Positions 53,617 through 64,000 of a stretch of 64,000 bases of DNA are shown here, piece after piece. The position numbers and the translations under genes were made by a program. Origin of the DNA: Dentipellis sp. KUC8613 (taxonomy: Eukaryota; Basidiomycota; Agaricomycetes; Russulales; Hericiaceae); the NCBI GenBank assembly GCA_002286715.1, contig NSJX01000023.1:192524-256523 (forward strand), in the 5' to 3' direction. The notes below the pieces were generated by a model. It saw nothing but the letters and a program-made list of their open reading frames with translations. It was not told where the DNA came from and made no database searches. The first letter of the stretch is position 1. Every line of letters starts with the position of its first letter.

Positions 53617-54613
53617 TCAGTCATAGTCGCAGGTAAGGCACACGCATAGTGGGAGGACGTACATTACATTGAGCCAGAGGACCGTCACGCTGTTCGGCAG
53701 CGCCGCTACGGACGCGATCTGCGACGCGACATGCACAACGTCGAATATCGCCTCCAGAGCTTTCTGGCCGTACGGCTGGATATGCAGGACCTTGTCGTCG
53801 TTGCCGGTATCTCCGCCTACGGACCCGCCAGTTAAAACTGACGTGTACACGTTACCTAGGAAAGTATGCATGCATTCTGCATTTGCAATTTGTAACGAGA
53901 AAAATGAAATGCCGCATACCAATGTCAACCTGGGTACAGGTAATCTCGTCTCTCCTTCCATCGAGAGCGATACTCTTTGTAAGACCAGAGATGGCGTGTT
54001 TGGATGTGGTATAAGCTATAGAATGAGGTCGTGGCGTATGCGCGGACAGGGAACCGTTGTTGATGATTCGACCTGCAGAGGAAGATTAGCACATGCTGTG
54101 TGACAAGGGAAATTTGGGCAGTCTCTGGATCAGCAGGAGCGCGACTGCTGAGGCAGCACAAATGCTAGGTTAACAAAATCGAAAATCTCACCTCCCTTGG
54201 GTTTCTGCGTTCTGAAAATCCTCATGGCCTCACGTGCGCACAGGAAAGGACCAACAACGTTAGTGTTCATAACATGGCGAAAGGTCTCCAGCTCCAAGTC
54301 TTCTGTGAGCGTAGGAGGCACTGAAACGCCTGCATTCTGACAGATCCTGTCAATCACTACAGCAGCCTGACAGAAAGATGCCAAAAACTCACGTTAAAGA
54401 GCATGTCCAAGCGACCTGAGACGACCAGCATCAAAGTTAGATTCATGAACGAGTATTTTGGAAGGGAAACCTACCGAAGTGCTTCTCTGTAGTGTCGAAT
54501 AACCCCTTGACGAACGCTTCGTCTGTTACATCGCCTACAACGACGATACCAGAGAAAGCTGCAGATGCAGTCTTGCACATCTCAAGTGTAGCCTGTAGCT
54601 CTTGCTCTCATCG
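53617..54613 (-). pseudogene. 5'-truncated short-chain dehydrogenase/reductase
   Basis: Coding pieces in order: (about 54613)-54475, 54415-54393, 54336-54192, 54072-53920 and 53855-53617. They carry [72 protein letters not shown] with [19 protein letters not shown] (the YxxxK pair), and ALPNSVTVLWLNVMY. The N-terminal third with the NAD-binding GxxxGxG loop is missing; upstream sequence has stops and no cofactor motif. Introns and frame are otherwise intact, so truncation looks recent. If translated from the internal ATG, the product could not bind cofactor normally. Confidence 0.65.
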
Positions 54614-55783
54614 GTCGGGCCGGGGTTTTGGGGTGAAGCAATATAAGTGTCTCGTTAGGGCCTGTAAGGTGTGTAAACGCTGTAAGATCACGAAGTGATT
54701 AGTGCAGCTCATAAAGTCCTATAAGGGAGCAATCTTAGGCCCATAATTCACGTCCAAGTCACAGTCTGGGCATGAAGTCAGCAACTGGCGTGAGGTTTTG
54801 GCAAGCCACAGGACGTTGATTGCATACAGAGGTGCGCCGTTGACTATGACTGTGTTGTCTGCTGGTCGGTAGGCTGAATTGCTTTCGCGTAGGCAAAATG
54901 GTTCCTGACTGTGACGACAGCAGCTCTAGGCTCTCATGCTCGACACGAAGTCGGTAATTGGCGGGAGGTTTTGGCAAGCCGGGGAAGTTGATCGCATACA
55001 GGTGTGCGCCGTTGACTATGACTGTGTTGTCTGCTGGTCGGTAGGTTGAATTGCTTTCGCATAGGCAACATGGTTCCTGACGATGACGACAGCAGCTCCA
55101 GGCTCTCGTGCTCGACGCAATGTATAGATGCATTGGAAGGAACAAGCACGCGCTCCGAGAATACACGAGCGACCAAATGCCTGGAACTCATGGAGCATTG
55201 AAATAAAAAAGACAATGTTGGGCTGATTATGCGCAGGGCATTGCCCTCGAGAGCCTGTACATATCGCGCGCAACGTTCCTGTCGTTCTTGTACATGTCAA
55301 GACCTTGCATCTGTTTGCGTAGTGTCCATATTGTGGGCAGGCAAGCACGACACTCGTGATCATATGAATACGCTACTCGCTGTTCTTATAGTCATTCATA
55401 GGATATGGGCTGTGAAATTTACATGTACTATGCAGGAGCAGTAGATTGACAGGGACATACGAACATGCATTGATCACAGCGCCTGCATGCCGGCTCTTGA
55501 TCTGTTTGCACACGATTTCCGGGTCATAGAAGAGGGGTTCGGATGAGTGAATTATGATTCAAGAGTAGATAGCTACTCCAGTAGTATATAATTGTACAGG
55601 GCTAGATCAAAAAGTATGTAGACTACTCGTTCTAAACACGTTGGCGACGGCAGCGGGCCGCAAGGCGGGCCCTCATAGTACCGGCGTGCAAACGACTACG
55701 GTGCGCGTGAGACAGGTCGCGTCTGAAGACCATTCTATACATAGCCAGGTGAGCAACTGGAGCTAAAGTTGGTGGGATTGTAC
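54614..55783. other. Intergenic around the truncated dehydrogenase
   Basis: No gene is supported. It contains the 173-bp tandem duplication listed separately; the rest (55121-55783) shows only scattered short ORFs. Confidence 0.4.
54775..55120. repeat. 173-bp direct tandem duplication, two copies
   Basis: Copy 1 (about 54775-54947) and copy 2 (about 54948-55120) share long identical runs such as GGTTTTGGCAAGCC (54794 and 54967) and GACTATGACTGTGTTGTCTG. Overall they look more than 85% identical by eye. The unit is not a multiple of 3, so an intact repeated coding domain is unlikely. It lies directly upstream of the truncated dehydrogenase and may mark the rearrangement that removed its 5' end. 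Confidence 0.7.
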
Positions 55784-57163
55784 TTACTTTGTCCACCAGT
55801 TCAGGAGGTCCTCGTTGTTCTTACGAGCGTCTTCATCAAGGTCGGCCGCCTCGAAGTGGTCCACAATGGCATTGTAGAATTCTTGATTGTCGAACTCCCC
55901 GTCCATGTTCGAGTACTCAGGCATGTCGGAGAGTGCGACACGCACCTGAAAATAGGTGCAATCAGTGTCGTGTAAGCGAGGACGGGCACAGGAAGGTTAG
56001 ATACCATAACAAAGATATAAGCCAGGGAGCGTGGGGTCACGCGGTCCAGGCCAATCAGGGATGCATTACTGCCTCGAGTAGCGCCAGCTACCTTCTTCCC
56101 GGGTCGGGTGTCGGGCTCGTGTGTGAGTAGGTTGTCGGGGAGCGCTATGGTCGCTGAGGAAGGCGATGTGAAGACATGCCTGAAGCACTGAAAAATGGAC
56201 GTCAACAGATGCAATAGAGACCGTGATTTTGGGACACACCTTAACAGCCTCATGTGTCCGAAGGAAGCCATGCAGCACGTCTTCATTGTCGATCTCGTTG
56301 TGGTGCCAGCACAGCTTTGGGAAGGTATCTGCCGAAAGAAGTATCTCGCCATCACGAATCGCTTTGCGTGTCCTGAAGAGGTGTTAGTGAGGCTAGGTAC
56401 ATAACAAGAAGAGAAACTTACTCTGCATCGTCCCAGTCATGCTCGGCAGAGCACAGGTACTCCCCAAAACCATCATGGTCGAGGCCCCTGCCTATCTTCG
56501 ACCGCCGCTCAAGGTCAGAAGTATCGCACCTGGTGTAGTCTACAATACCCTTCTTGATGGCATTCGTGTCGGCTGCACGTCCCGCATCAGCGCCAGCATC
56601 CAGCTGTCCGGCCGTAGATTCAGTGCCCTGAGAATTACAACAGGACAAGAAATAGACCTTACATCTTTCAGATACAGCGCGAAGACTTCCGAGTCAGTTT
56701 CCGGGTCCTCAAGCATCTTGTGAAGCGGAGGACATGCCGCTCGCAATGCACAGTAGCCATTCCACAATCTCCGTTGCCTGACGGAACTCATGTGATCCAG
56801 GAAGAAAGCAGAGAAAGGGGGGACGTACTCATTGGTTGGCTCGTCCGACAACTCCTCAGGATCTTGGCGACGGTCGTGTTCGCGTATAAGATCCTCGATG
56901 GGATCAAAGAGCGACACAATGCGTCGGATGGCCTTCCCGTACTCGTGCGCTGACTTCATCGGCCTGCCGAAATGCATTGAGAGGTGAGGAGAGATGTAAG
57001 GCGAATATACGAACCTTGGCTTTTTGGCCGCACGTTGAACTTGGGATGCAGCCTGCTCGGTCTCAAGCTCTCCGATGCGGCGCTTCATTGCTGCAAGTGT
57101 CGCTCGGGTTGTATCAGGCTCTGGGGAGCTAGAAGGAGATGAAAGGCGCGAGTGGGCAGGCAT
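55784..57163 (-). CDS. DUF6698-like protein, 386 aa
   Basis: Exons 57163-56663, 56603-56422, 56372-56240, 56187-56005 and 55945-55784; phases agree. A short coiled coil (LAAMKRRIGELETEQAASQV) precedes a nuclear-type KKPR. The core has YLKDLDAGADAGRAADTNAI (joined across an intron), YLCSAEHDWDDAETRKAIRDG, the FLRTHEAVK-CFRHVFTSPSS signature and the acidic end WWTK. I associate this layout with DUF6698, a family abundant in Agaricomycetes and of unknown role, often near transposons. A 51-nt in-frame segment after KKPR could be an optional intron. Confidence 0.7.
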
Positions 57164-57880
57164 GGTAAATGTGAAGTTGAGAAGGCAAGGGGCGACTTGA
57201 GGTCTTGCGTCTGGCCGCACACGTCTTTTATAACGCCTGCCTGCCTGCATTCGGCTGTTTCCTACCTTGTTGCAACCCAGTGAGGGATGCACAAAGGAAT
57301 TTCTGGAGATCTCCTTAAGCAGAAGCAGATTTAGTATTTCGGCAAGGGTGATCGAGCACAAATGCGGCTAGCAAATGAAGAGGGCCGGCATCTGCGGTTG
57401 AGTTGAGTGAAATACTAGATGAACAAATCACATGATGTGTGGGCCAAGATACTGCCCACTGGATGCACAATGCCTTGCCCCTACAACGTCCATTATCTGA
57501 GTCTTGCGATTGCAAGGTTAGAACGACGAAGCTACGGGAACCTACAGGAACTCACCGGCATTGATTGTCGAAGCCGCCATCAAAAGTTTGACCCATTCGG
57601 TGATTGTGCAGTTTGGACCGTTCAAGCCCCCTGAGTAACAAAGCAAATGTGAACACGAGGCATGAGGTCCAACCGGCGGGAGATAAGCACCGAAGAACAA
57701 TAGCATGTTGCGTTGCGTTAGTAACTACACTGAGTCCTGACATCACGATCGCTGTTCCATCACCGAGGCCTCGGAATCCTGGGCGAAGACTCGGATGACG
57801 AGGAAGGCTCCGCAAACATGAAGGAAATAACAATGTCTGGATAAGTAATGCTATTTTGCAGTATCTATATGGTAGATACA
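57164..57880. other. Intergenic
   Basis: 717 bp upstream of the DUF6698-like gene. TTTTATAA (minus strand, near 57227) about 60 bp before its ATG may be the TATA box. No other feature was recognised. Confidence 0.4.
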
Positions 57881-58688
57881 TTAGAAGCGCTTGGCACGCG
57901 GACCATGAATGAATGGCGTTGGCTCAGACAGAGGATCCGGCGTTGGAGCTATAGCATAATGCGGCAAAAGCTTGAGGCGTGGATTCTTTTGGCGGCCATC
58001 GTCACCCAGCTGGAAAGGTGGCCCAAATGACAATGGTGAAGGCGAAAGCGAGGTAGACTCGGAACGGGGTGGGCAAGACGTGCAGTGACCTGGCGATGAC
58101 TGTGACTGTAAATTTGGTGTCCGGTTCATGTCTCCAGTAATTATACGCAATCGCTGGAATACTTGTGTGAGTGACAATTCAGGCATATCATAAACTCTCG
58201 ACGTACCAGAACCAGATGACCATCGGAGACTGGCCGAAACTCAAGGTTGCACTCCCCCGGTCCATCCAGGTAGAGTAGAAGGATGCGGCCGTCTGAATCG
58301 ACTTCCGTCCCCTGATCAAGGGTACTGAGCACCTATACCCAGTAAGACGTCAACGCACAGTCCTCACAGCTGAAAAAAGTAGACAACGCACCTCACCATC
58401 CCACTCTTGTGATTTCACGACACGTCGCAACATGGCTGGAAGGGATCGTCAGTGAGAACTTACCGGAAGTTGGATGTGCGGTTGGCGAGACAGTCCTGGA
58501 ACGTGCCGAAACAGACAAAGGATACGAATATCCCATGGCAGTGACAGAATAGTTGAGGCAGCCTCGGAGATCTCGAGCAGGACGGTTGCGCAAGTGCCGT
58601 ATGTGACGTCACACGTCACAAAGTGACAGGTGACTTTCAAGTCAATCAGTGCAGAAGACGGGGGGTCACCGAATAAGAGAAAATTCAT
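57881..58688 (-). CDS. Hypothetical protein, about 210 aa
   Basis: Proposed exons 58688-58464, a possible 9-nt microexon near 58399-58391, 58332-58207 and 58153-57881. The text reads MNFLLFGDPPSSALIDLKVT, then ISEAASTILSLPWDIRILCL, LSTLDQGTEVDSDGRILLLY, LEFRPVSDGHLVLV and a Pro/Ser-rich C-terminus ending HGPRAKRF. All phases agree if the SGM microexon is accepted; otherwise the first exon may belong elsewhere. No domain is recognised. The last exon opens RLRIITGDMNRTPNLQ. Confidence 0.5.
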
Positions 58689-59334
58689 TCATATTTGAAT
58701 ACAATGATATTTTCTAAGAATTTACCAGTTATACTGGTTCAACATTTTCTAATGACGAAGGTGCAACAAGTATTTCTTGGGAATATCATCTGATGCCCAG
58801 TATGGAAGGCGCGATCGCCTTTGTATCTCGAGGCACAGTGAGGGTCCCGAGCTCTGTGGGCTGAGCGCTGCTGTCTCAACGCATGTACTTATATTATAAT
58901 TGATTTTCTTCATTTGCTTACATTTCGTTTCATTCTGGCAGTCGGGCGCTTGTTTGAACCCGGCCGCGTCCATACAAGCGCCCGGTGCCACCGCAGTGCG
59001 GCAGCTTGCGGAAATTTGCCAGTCTTCCCTCATACCTCCTCCCATTCGAGACACAATAGTATCGTCAAGGCGCTGGGCAACCAGCGTTGGTCCGAGCACA
59101 TACATCATTCATTGCTTCAGCAATGGGGTAATGTCGTTTGGACAGGGCGCAGAACCTGTAACCCGAATCGTGTTGAGGTTTTCTTCAACATCTACATGCA
59201 CTGACATTCGTGTCAATCACTCGATTTCTTGCTACGCGCATACGCACCTCCTCGCCAGCCCACAATAAGTCATGCATATGTTGAAGACACCATCACCATA
59301 AAGACCGCAAGAGAACGAGTAGCGGCGACCACAG
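58689..59334. other. Intergenic
   Basis: 646 bp without a supported gene. Plus-strand ORFs near 58900-59268 lack coding character. Confidence 0.4.
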
Positions 59335-59559
59335 GTGCGTCGTCAATGCAACACGTTCAACGTGTCGCAGCGCCCCAGTACTGATGTCTCCCCTTCTATC
59401 TACCTAGCTCCATCCTCCCAGTGCAGTCACAAAGCCGATGCAATGCTCGCGCTTGTCAACACAGGCATCGTCACGCACGCGCTGTCGTGCTTCCTCTCCT
59501 TGGGCATTGGTGATACGCTCACGAGCCCACTTACCCGCATCAGCGTCACATCTACCCTA

Positions 59560-60480
59560 CGCCCCCGTGCACGCCCTCGCTGGCCTCATCGCCTGCTGCG
59601 CCGCTCCACATGTCGCACGCTGTCCACACTTCCCTCTCTTCTGTCCCAGCCACCCTCGCTCGTGTCCCAGCCACCCTCGCTCGTGCCGCCATATTGCATC
59701 CTCCCTCGCGCCACCCTGTGTTTGCGCAGCCCTTTCCCTCGCGCCGCCTTTGCGTACCCCCGCGGCCCTCGCTCGAGCTGCCCCGCGTCACCTCCCTTGC
59801 GCCGTCTGAGCCGGTGCTGCCTTTCTTGCACGCCCTCCCCTCTCTCGCGCTGCGCCGCCCTTGCGCCACCCTCGTACACCCTCTCCTGCGCTGTCTCCGC
59901 CCCACCTCCTTGCCATCATCTCTCACAGCTGCGCCGCCTGTGCGTACCTCAGTGGCCCAAGTGGCCCACGCTCAAACTGCCCCCGCATTGCGTTGCTTGC
60001 GCCGTTCGGCACCTGTGCCGCCTCGCTTGCGCCGTCTGGCGCCCGTGCCGCCTCGCTCGCGCCGCCCTCGTGCTGTGCCTGCGCCGCTCACTCGTGCCGT
60101 CTGTGCCCGCCCCGCCCCTCTCGCACTCTACCCGCCCTCTCTTGTGTTCCACCCGCCCCCTCTCGTACTTCCCCTCCCTTGTGCGCCCTCTCGCCGCCTC
60201 TCGCGCCCCACTTGCCTTCTCTTGCTCGCGCTGCCTTCGCGCTGCGCCTATGCCGCTCATTTGCGCCGTCTGGCGCTCGCGCCGCCTCGCTCGTGTCTCG
60301 TCCGCCCTCACTCACGCCGCTCGTGCACCCTCTCACTGCCTCTCTCGCGCCCCACCCGGCCTCTCTCATTCGCGCCGCCTCGCTTGTGTTCCACCTACCC
60401 ATTTTTGTGCCGCCCTCATTCGTCCTTGCTCCCGCTCACATGCTCCATGCCTCTGCCCTCATGCGCGCCGACCGCTATCG
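59560..60480. repeat. Pyrimidine-rich degenerate minisatellite
   Basis: About 900 bp on the plus strand is almost purine-free apart from scattered G, built of loose repeats such as CTCGCGCCGCC, CTCTCGCGCC and TCGCTCGTGCC. The strong strand asymmetry removes stop codons and creates long overlapping ORFs in all three plus frames. The repeat length is irregular (roughly 10-30 nt). Confidence 0.75.
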
Positions 60481-61106
60481 CTCTCTCTCTCACTATGAAC
60501 AGACTACTGTACATGGAGCTCTGCATTGACACTTGCAGATGCCATGTCTCTTGCTCTGTATTGATGTGTCTCAATACCTGTAGATTCCTGTAGAACACGT
60601 GGGTATTGTAAATTACGATATATTTTTATTGATAGACATTGACTGCTGTCCAGGCAAATAGAATTGTGTAGATGGATATCTACTGTGAACGTACTGATTG
60701 CGGCAAGATTCCGTCTTGACTGTGTTGATGAGACTCGCTCTCAATCAAATTGCTCATAAATCGGCACAGATCATGGCTCAATGTGTGTGGGCACACGTCA
60801 GGTACATCGGAGAAATTACGGTCATCGAGGCTTTGATGAGCCCGAGCTTGCATCAGAACGGGAGGTACCGTGCAGCTCCTTTGTAGTCTGGTGAGTGATC
60901 GCGGTGGGTGGCGACTCGCTTACCCCAACTTGCCTGACTGACCATCGTCGCTGCACTCCTCCACGCTCCGCAAGTCCTTCAGCTGGTACTTGCAGGCTTG
61001 GAGAGGCATGCTCATCCACCATTTCTACCTGGTGCTTCTCTCTGGTCTCTCTGCTGTTATTACACTGTCCTGGAATGCAATATATCTTCCATCCCAGTCC
61101 TTCGAT
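60481..61106. other. Flank between minisatellite and transposase gene
   Basis: AT-rich and then mixed sequence with no gene. The 5' end of the transposon should lie here or further left, but I could not identify its terminal inverted repeat. Confidence 0.35.
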
Positions 61107-64000
61107 ATGATCAACTCACGTTTTCGTGCACCAAACAAGACGACGCTATACCACTGTGAACCACCATGCCCGCGGGCCTTTGACAAACGAAACTCTCTTA
61201 GCAATCATCAGCGCCTTTGTCGTATCTTCCAGACAAGCATGAGCGAGGCATGTGCAAAACGTAGAGAAATTCTATTGCGTCGAAAGGCAGCTAAAGAGGG
61301 TATGGCTGAGTGTGATGTAGCTTCGGTGCGTCCTCTGCCTTTGCCAAGTCCAATGAAATCCTGATTTGCAATCATACAGGATCATCCTACAGAAGTTCCG
61401 TGTCTACAGCCGGAACCAGAGGCCGGTCGAGTACAGGTTTGTGAAATGCGGTATCGACTTGGATTATATTTTGACCTGCATGTAGCCTCTACCCTCACAC
61501 CCGACAGAATCTGGGTCGATACAGGTACAACACACGTCAGAATATGAACAAATGCAGAGTATGGAGAATGTAGAAACACCAGGTGCGGAGACATGCCCAT
61601 GGTCTTGACTTCTAACTAATCATGTCATAGATCCTGTTGTTCCTCCTAGGCAGCGCAGTCATGTTCGCAAGCCGAAGACTCCCAGTGACATATATCCTGA
61701 GCCACCCGTATCTATTCTACCACCTCCCCCTCAACACGTCGTTCGCCGTGTAATTCTTTGGGTCCGCGACCGCTTTCAGACTGTTGCAAATCGGTTTGGG
61801 CTCTACCGTGAATACCCATGGCGGCGCCCTACTTATGACCCAGAATCTGCTCTTGCACTTGACGAGCTCGCAGATTATCAGCCTGATGGTCGCAAGTGTG
61901 TCGATGCGCCGCCCATACTCCCAGAACCACCCAAACCACCTCATCCGTTTGCAAACATGTCTATCTGGAGGCTCATGAATTGGGCGAATACTGGCAGCTC
62001 TACAAAGTCCAAAGAGGAGATGCAGCGACTGGCTGATATCCTTTCTGAGCCCGACTTCGATTCTGCAGCCTTCGCCGGTTTCAATATGGACACGCAGACC
62101 AAGATCCTGGACAATTCTTCAATACCATTCTTTGGAGACGACTGGATTGAGGAGTCTGTCGAGATTGAAATCCCATCCGGCAAGAAAGGCGAGGCGTCAC
62201 GCCCTTTTACAGTCCCTGGTTTACATCGCCGTTCACTTGTCTCCGTCATCCGTTCCGCCTTCACCGAAGCTTTGGGGGCACGATTTCATTTCACACCCTT
62301 TTTTCTCCGTCACATCTCGCCCGATACAGGCAAGACTGAACGCGTCTACAGTGAGCTCTACAACTCGGATGCATGGATCCAGGAGCATGAGAAGCTGCAG
62401 AAATCACCTAACAATGACGGTCTTGAAAAGGTTATCGCCGCGCTTATGCTTTGGTCCGACTCAACTTGTCTAGCGACATTCGGGACTGCGAAAGCATGGC
62501 CCTTGTACATGTCTTTTGGAAATTTGTCGAAATATGTTCGTATCCAACCATCTGCCAATGCTATCCATCATCTGGCATATATACCATCGGTATGTGCGAC
62601 CAACGGCCAGTTGAGCTTGCTGGAATATTAACTGCACTGCCGCACAGCTTCCTGATTGTATATCAGAATTTCTTCTCGATATTGCGAAGACTGTGGCAAA
62701 AAGCAGCGACAAAGTCAAGAAGATCGCAGCGCCACTCTTGACGCACTGCCGGCGTGAACTCATGCATGCAGTCCTTCGTGCTGTATTTGATACGGAGTTC
62801 ATCCATGCCTACAAGCATGGTATCGTCATTCGGTGTGCTGATGGGAAAGAGCGGCGAGTTTATCCCCGTATCTTCACTTACTCTGCTGACTATCCCGAGA
62901 AGTAAGTGTACATGTTTTATGAGATACCATTCATGTAACCTTTCCCTCAGGGTTCTTTTGGCGACAATCAGAGACAATGGCCTCTGCCCTTGTCCACGGT
63001 GCTTTGTCAAGAAAAGTAACTTTGATGAAATGGGCTGGGTTCTCGACATGCGACGCCGCGCTCTTCATGTTCGCGTTTACTTTGCCAACAAGATTGCTGC
63101 AGCTCGCCGAGCAATTTACGAGCTTGGCCGTGTCGTCAATGGCACGGCTGTTGACAGAATTCTCAAAGAATTCTCGTTGACACCAACTCAGGTACTTGCA
63201 GCCAATATTCCGTACACTGAAATTTCTGACCTCAAATCATAGAATGCATTTGTTGATTTGCTCTCGCCTCATGGCTTCAACATCTTTGACGCTCTTGTTG
63301 TCGATTTATTGCATGAATTTGAGCTTGGTGTATGGAAGGCAGTCTTTATCCATCTCATCCGCGTTCTCTTTGTACAACTTCATGGGCCAAACCTCATAGC
63401 CGAACTGAATTCCCGGTAAGCATGATTTTTTGTATCAATTCTTTACCTTTCAAGGCCTCATAGTGTCATAGATATCGTCAAGTACCACCATTCAGCAGCA
63501 CAATCCGGCGCTTCGACAATAATGCATCTGAAATGAAGAAGCTTGCTGCTCGCGACTATGAGGATCTTTTGCAGGTGCGTCAAGCGGGCTCCATCTGTCA
63601 ATATTCTCTTACATATAGCTATTTGCTAGTGCTCCATTCCCGTCTTTGACCGGCTTCTTCCAGAGCCGTTAAACACATTGGTCATGACAGTCCTCTACCG
63701 GCTTTGCGAGTGGCATGCCCTCGCAAAACTCAGGATGCATACGGACACGACCCTAGAACTTCTTACTAAGGCCACACGAACCATGGGCACAGAGCTGCGT
63801 CGCTTTCGAGATCGCACACGCAATCTTTCGACCGTGGAACTCCCGAAGGAAGTTGAGGCTCGTGTGCGCCGAGAAAATAAGACTCCTGGCGCTGGTCCTG
63901 CTTCGTCATCTGCACGGCCCCGTTTTCTGAACCTTTTGACATACAAGTTTCATGCCCTCGCAGATTATGTTCCACATATTCGACTCTTTGGGACAACAGA
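61107..64000 (+). CDS. Plavaka-type transposase, 5' part (runs off the right edge)
   Basis: ATG 61107. A C2H2-like finger (YHCEPPCPRAFDKRNSLSNH) is followed by several short introns. The body has VRDRFQTVANRFGLYREYP, IWRLMNWANTG, LVSVIRSAFTEALGARFHFT, IRDNGLCPCPRCFVKK, VVDLLHEFELGVWKAVFIHL and YKFHALADYVPHIRLFGTT at the window end. Finger, CPCPRC and DLLHEFELGVWK are hallmarks I associate with Plavaka transposases of basidiomycetes (a CACTA-like lineage). The frame stays open across all inferred introns, so the copy may be young. The C-terminus lies beyond base 64000. Confidence 0.85.

Noticed and set aside
59335..60593. Overlapping ORFs of 222-387 codons in all plus frames
   Set aside because: They result from the absence of purines, which removes stop codons; the translations are Pro/Arg/Ser/Leu low-complexity text with no splice signals or domain.

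Overview
The window is nuclear DNA of a filamentous basidiomycete, most likely an Agaricomycete. Genes are dense, introns are mostly 50-60 nt (GT-AG, one GC-AG), coding sequence is GC-rich, and the gene content fits: a phytochrome hybrid histidine kinase, a BOR1-type borate transporter, UreG, an F-box protein, a DUF6698-like protein and a Plavaka-type transposase. Genus and species cannot be read from the sequence. All exon models were built by hand from splice signals and reading-phase agreement, so individual boundaries may be off by a base or two.

Region 1 (1-26600) is the striking part: an accessory array of two alternating gene families. Family A (about 250-280 aa, three exons) has an N-terminal basic exon, a Pro/Ser-rich linker, a basic region plus helix 1, a short loop, a helix 2 that is split by the second intron, and a C-terminal coiled coil. 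I read it as a bHLH-zipper-like transcription factor family. Family B (146-151 aa, two exons) is a small helical protein with two GE(I/V)(T/S)xEEF repeats and no family I recognise. A and B genes lie tail to tail, 6-135 bp apart. Neighbouring pairs are head to head across promoters of about 1.1 kb, and nearly every such promoter carries one copy of a 14-bp palindrome, AGGTCCNNGGACCT. Nine B genes are intact. Of eleven A loci, six are intact, one is shortened (A11) and four are broken (A3, A4, A6, A7). A tenth B gene (B0) survives only as a probable exon-1 remnant. The right half (16.0-26.6 kb) is a direct tandem repeat with a 2.68-kb period. The left half is shuffled by inversion, deletion and block duplication, and holds a 703-bp MITE with TTA target duplication.

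Region 2 (26.6-39.9 kb): a Pro-rich unknown gene, a DHA1-type MFS exporter, a small unknown gene E convergent with a second, diverged bHLH-like gene F (its intron sits in the same place and phase as in family A), ureG, an F-box/LRR-like protein and a METTL25-type methyltransferase.

Region 3 (40.6-53.5 kb): a 16-exon phytochrome hybrid histidine kinase, an ABHD12-like membrane serine hydrolase sharing a 254-bp promoter with a borate transporter, and a membrane-anchored histidine-phosphatase-like protein with 6-nt and 10-nt microexons.

Region 4 (53.6-64 kb) is less orderly: a 5'-truncated short-chain dehydrogenase next to a 173-bp tandem duplication, a DUF6698-like gene, an unknown gene, a 1-kb pyrimidine-rich degenerate minisatellite, and a Plavaka-type transposase gene running off the right edge.
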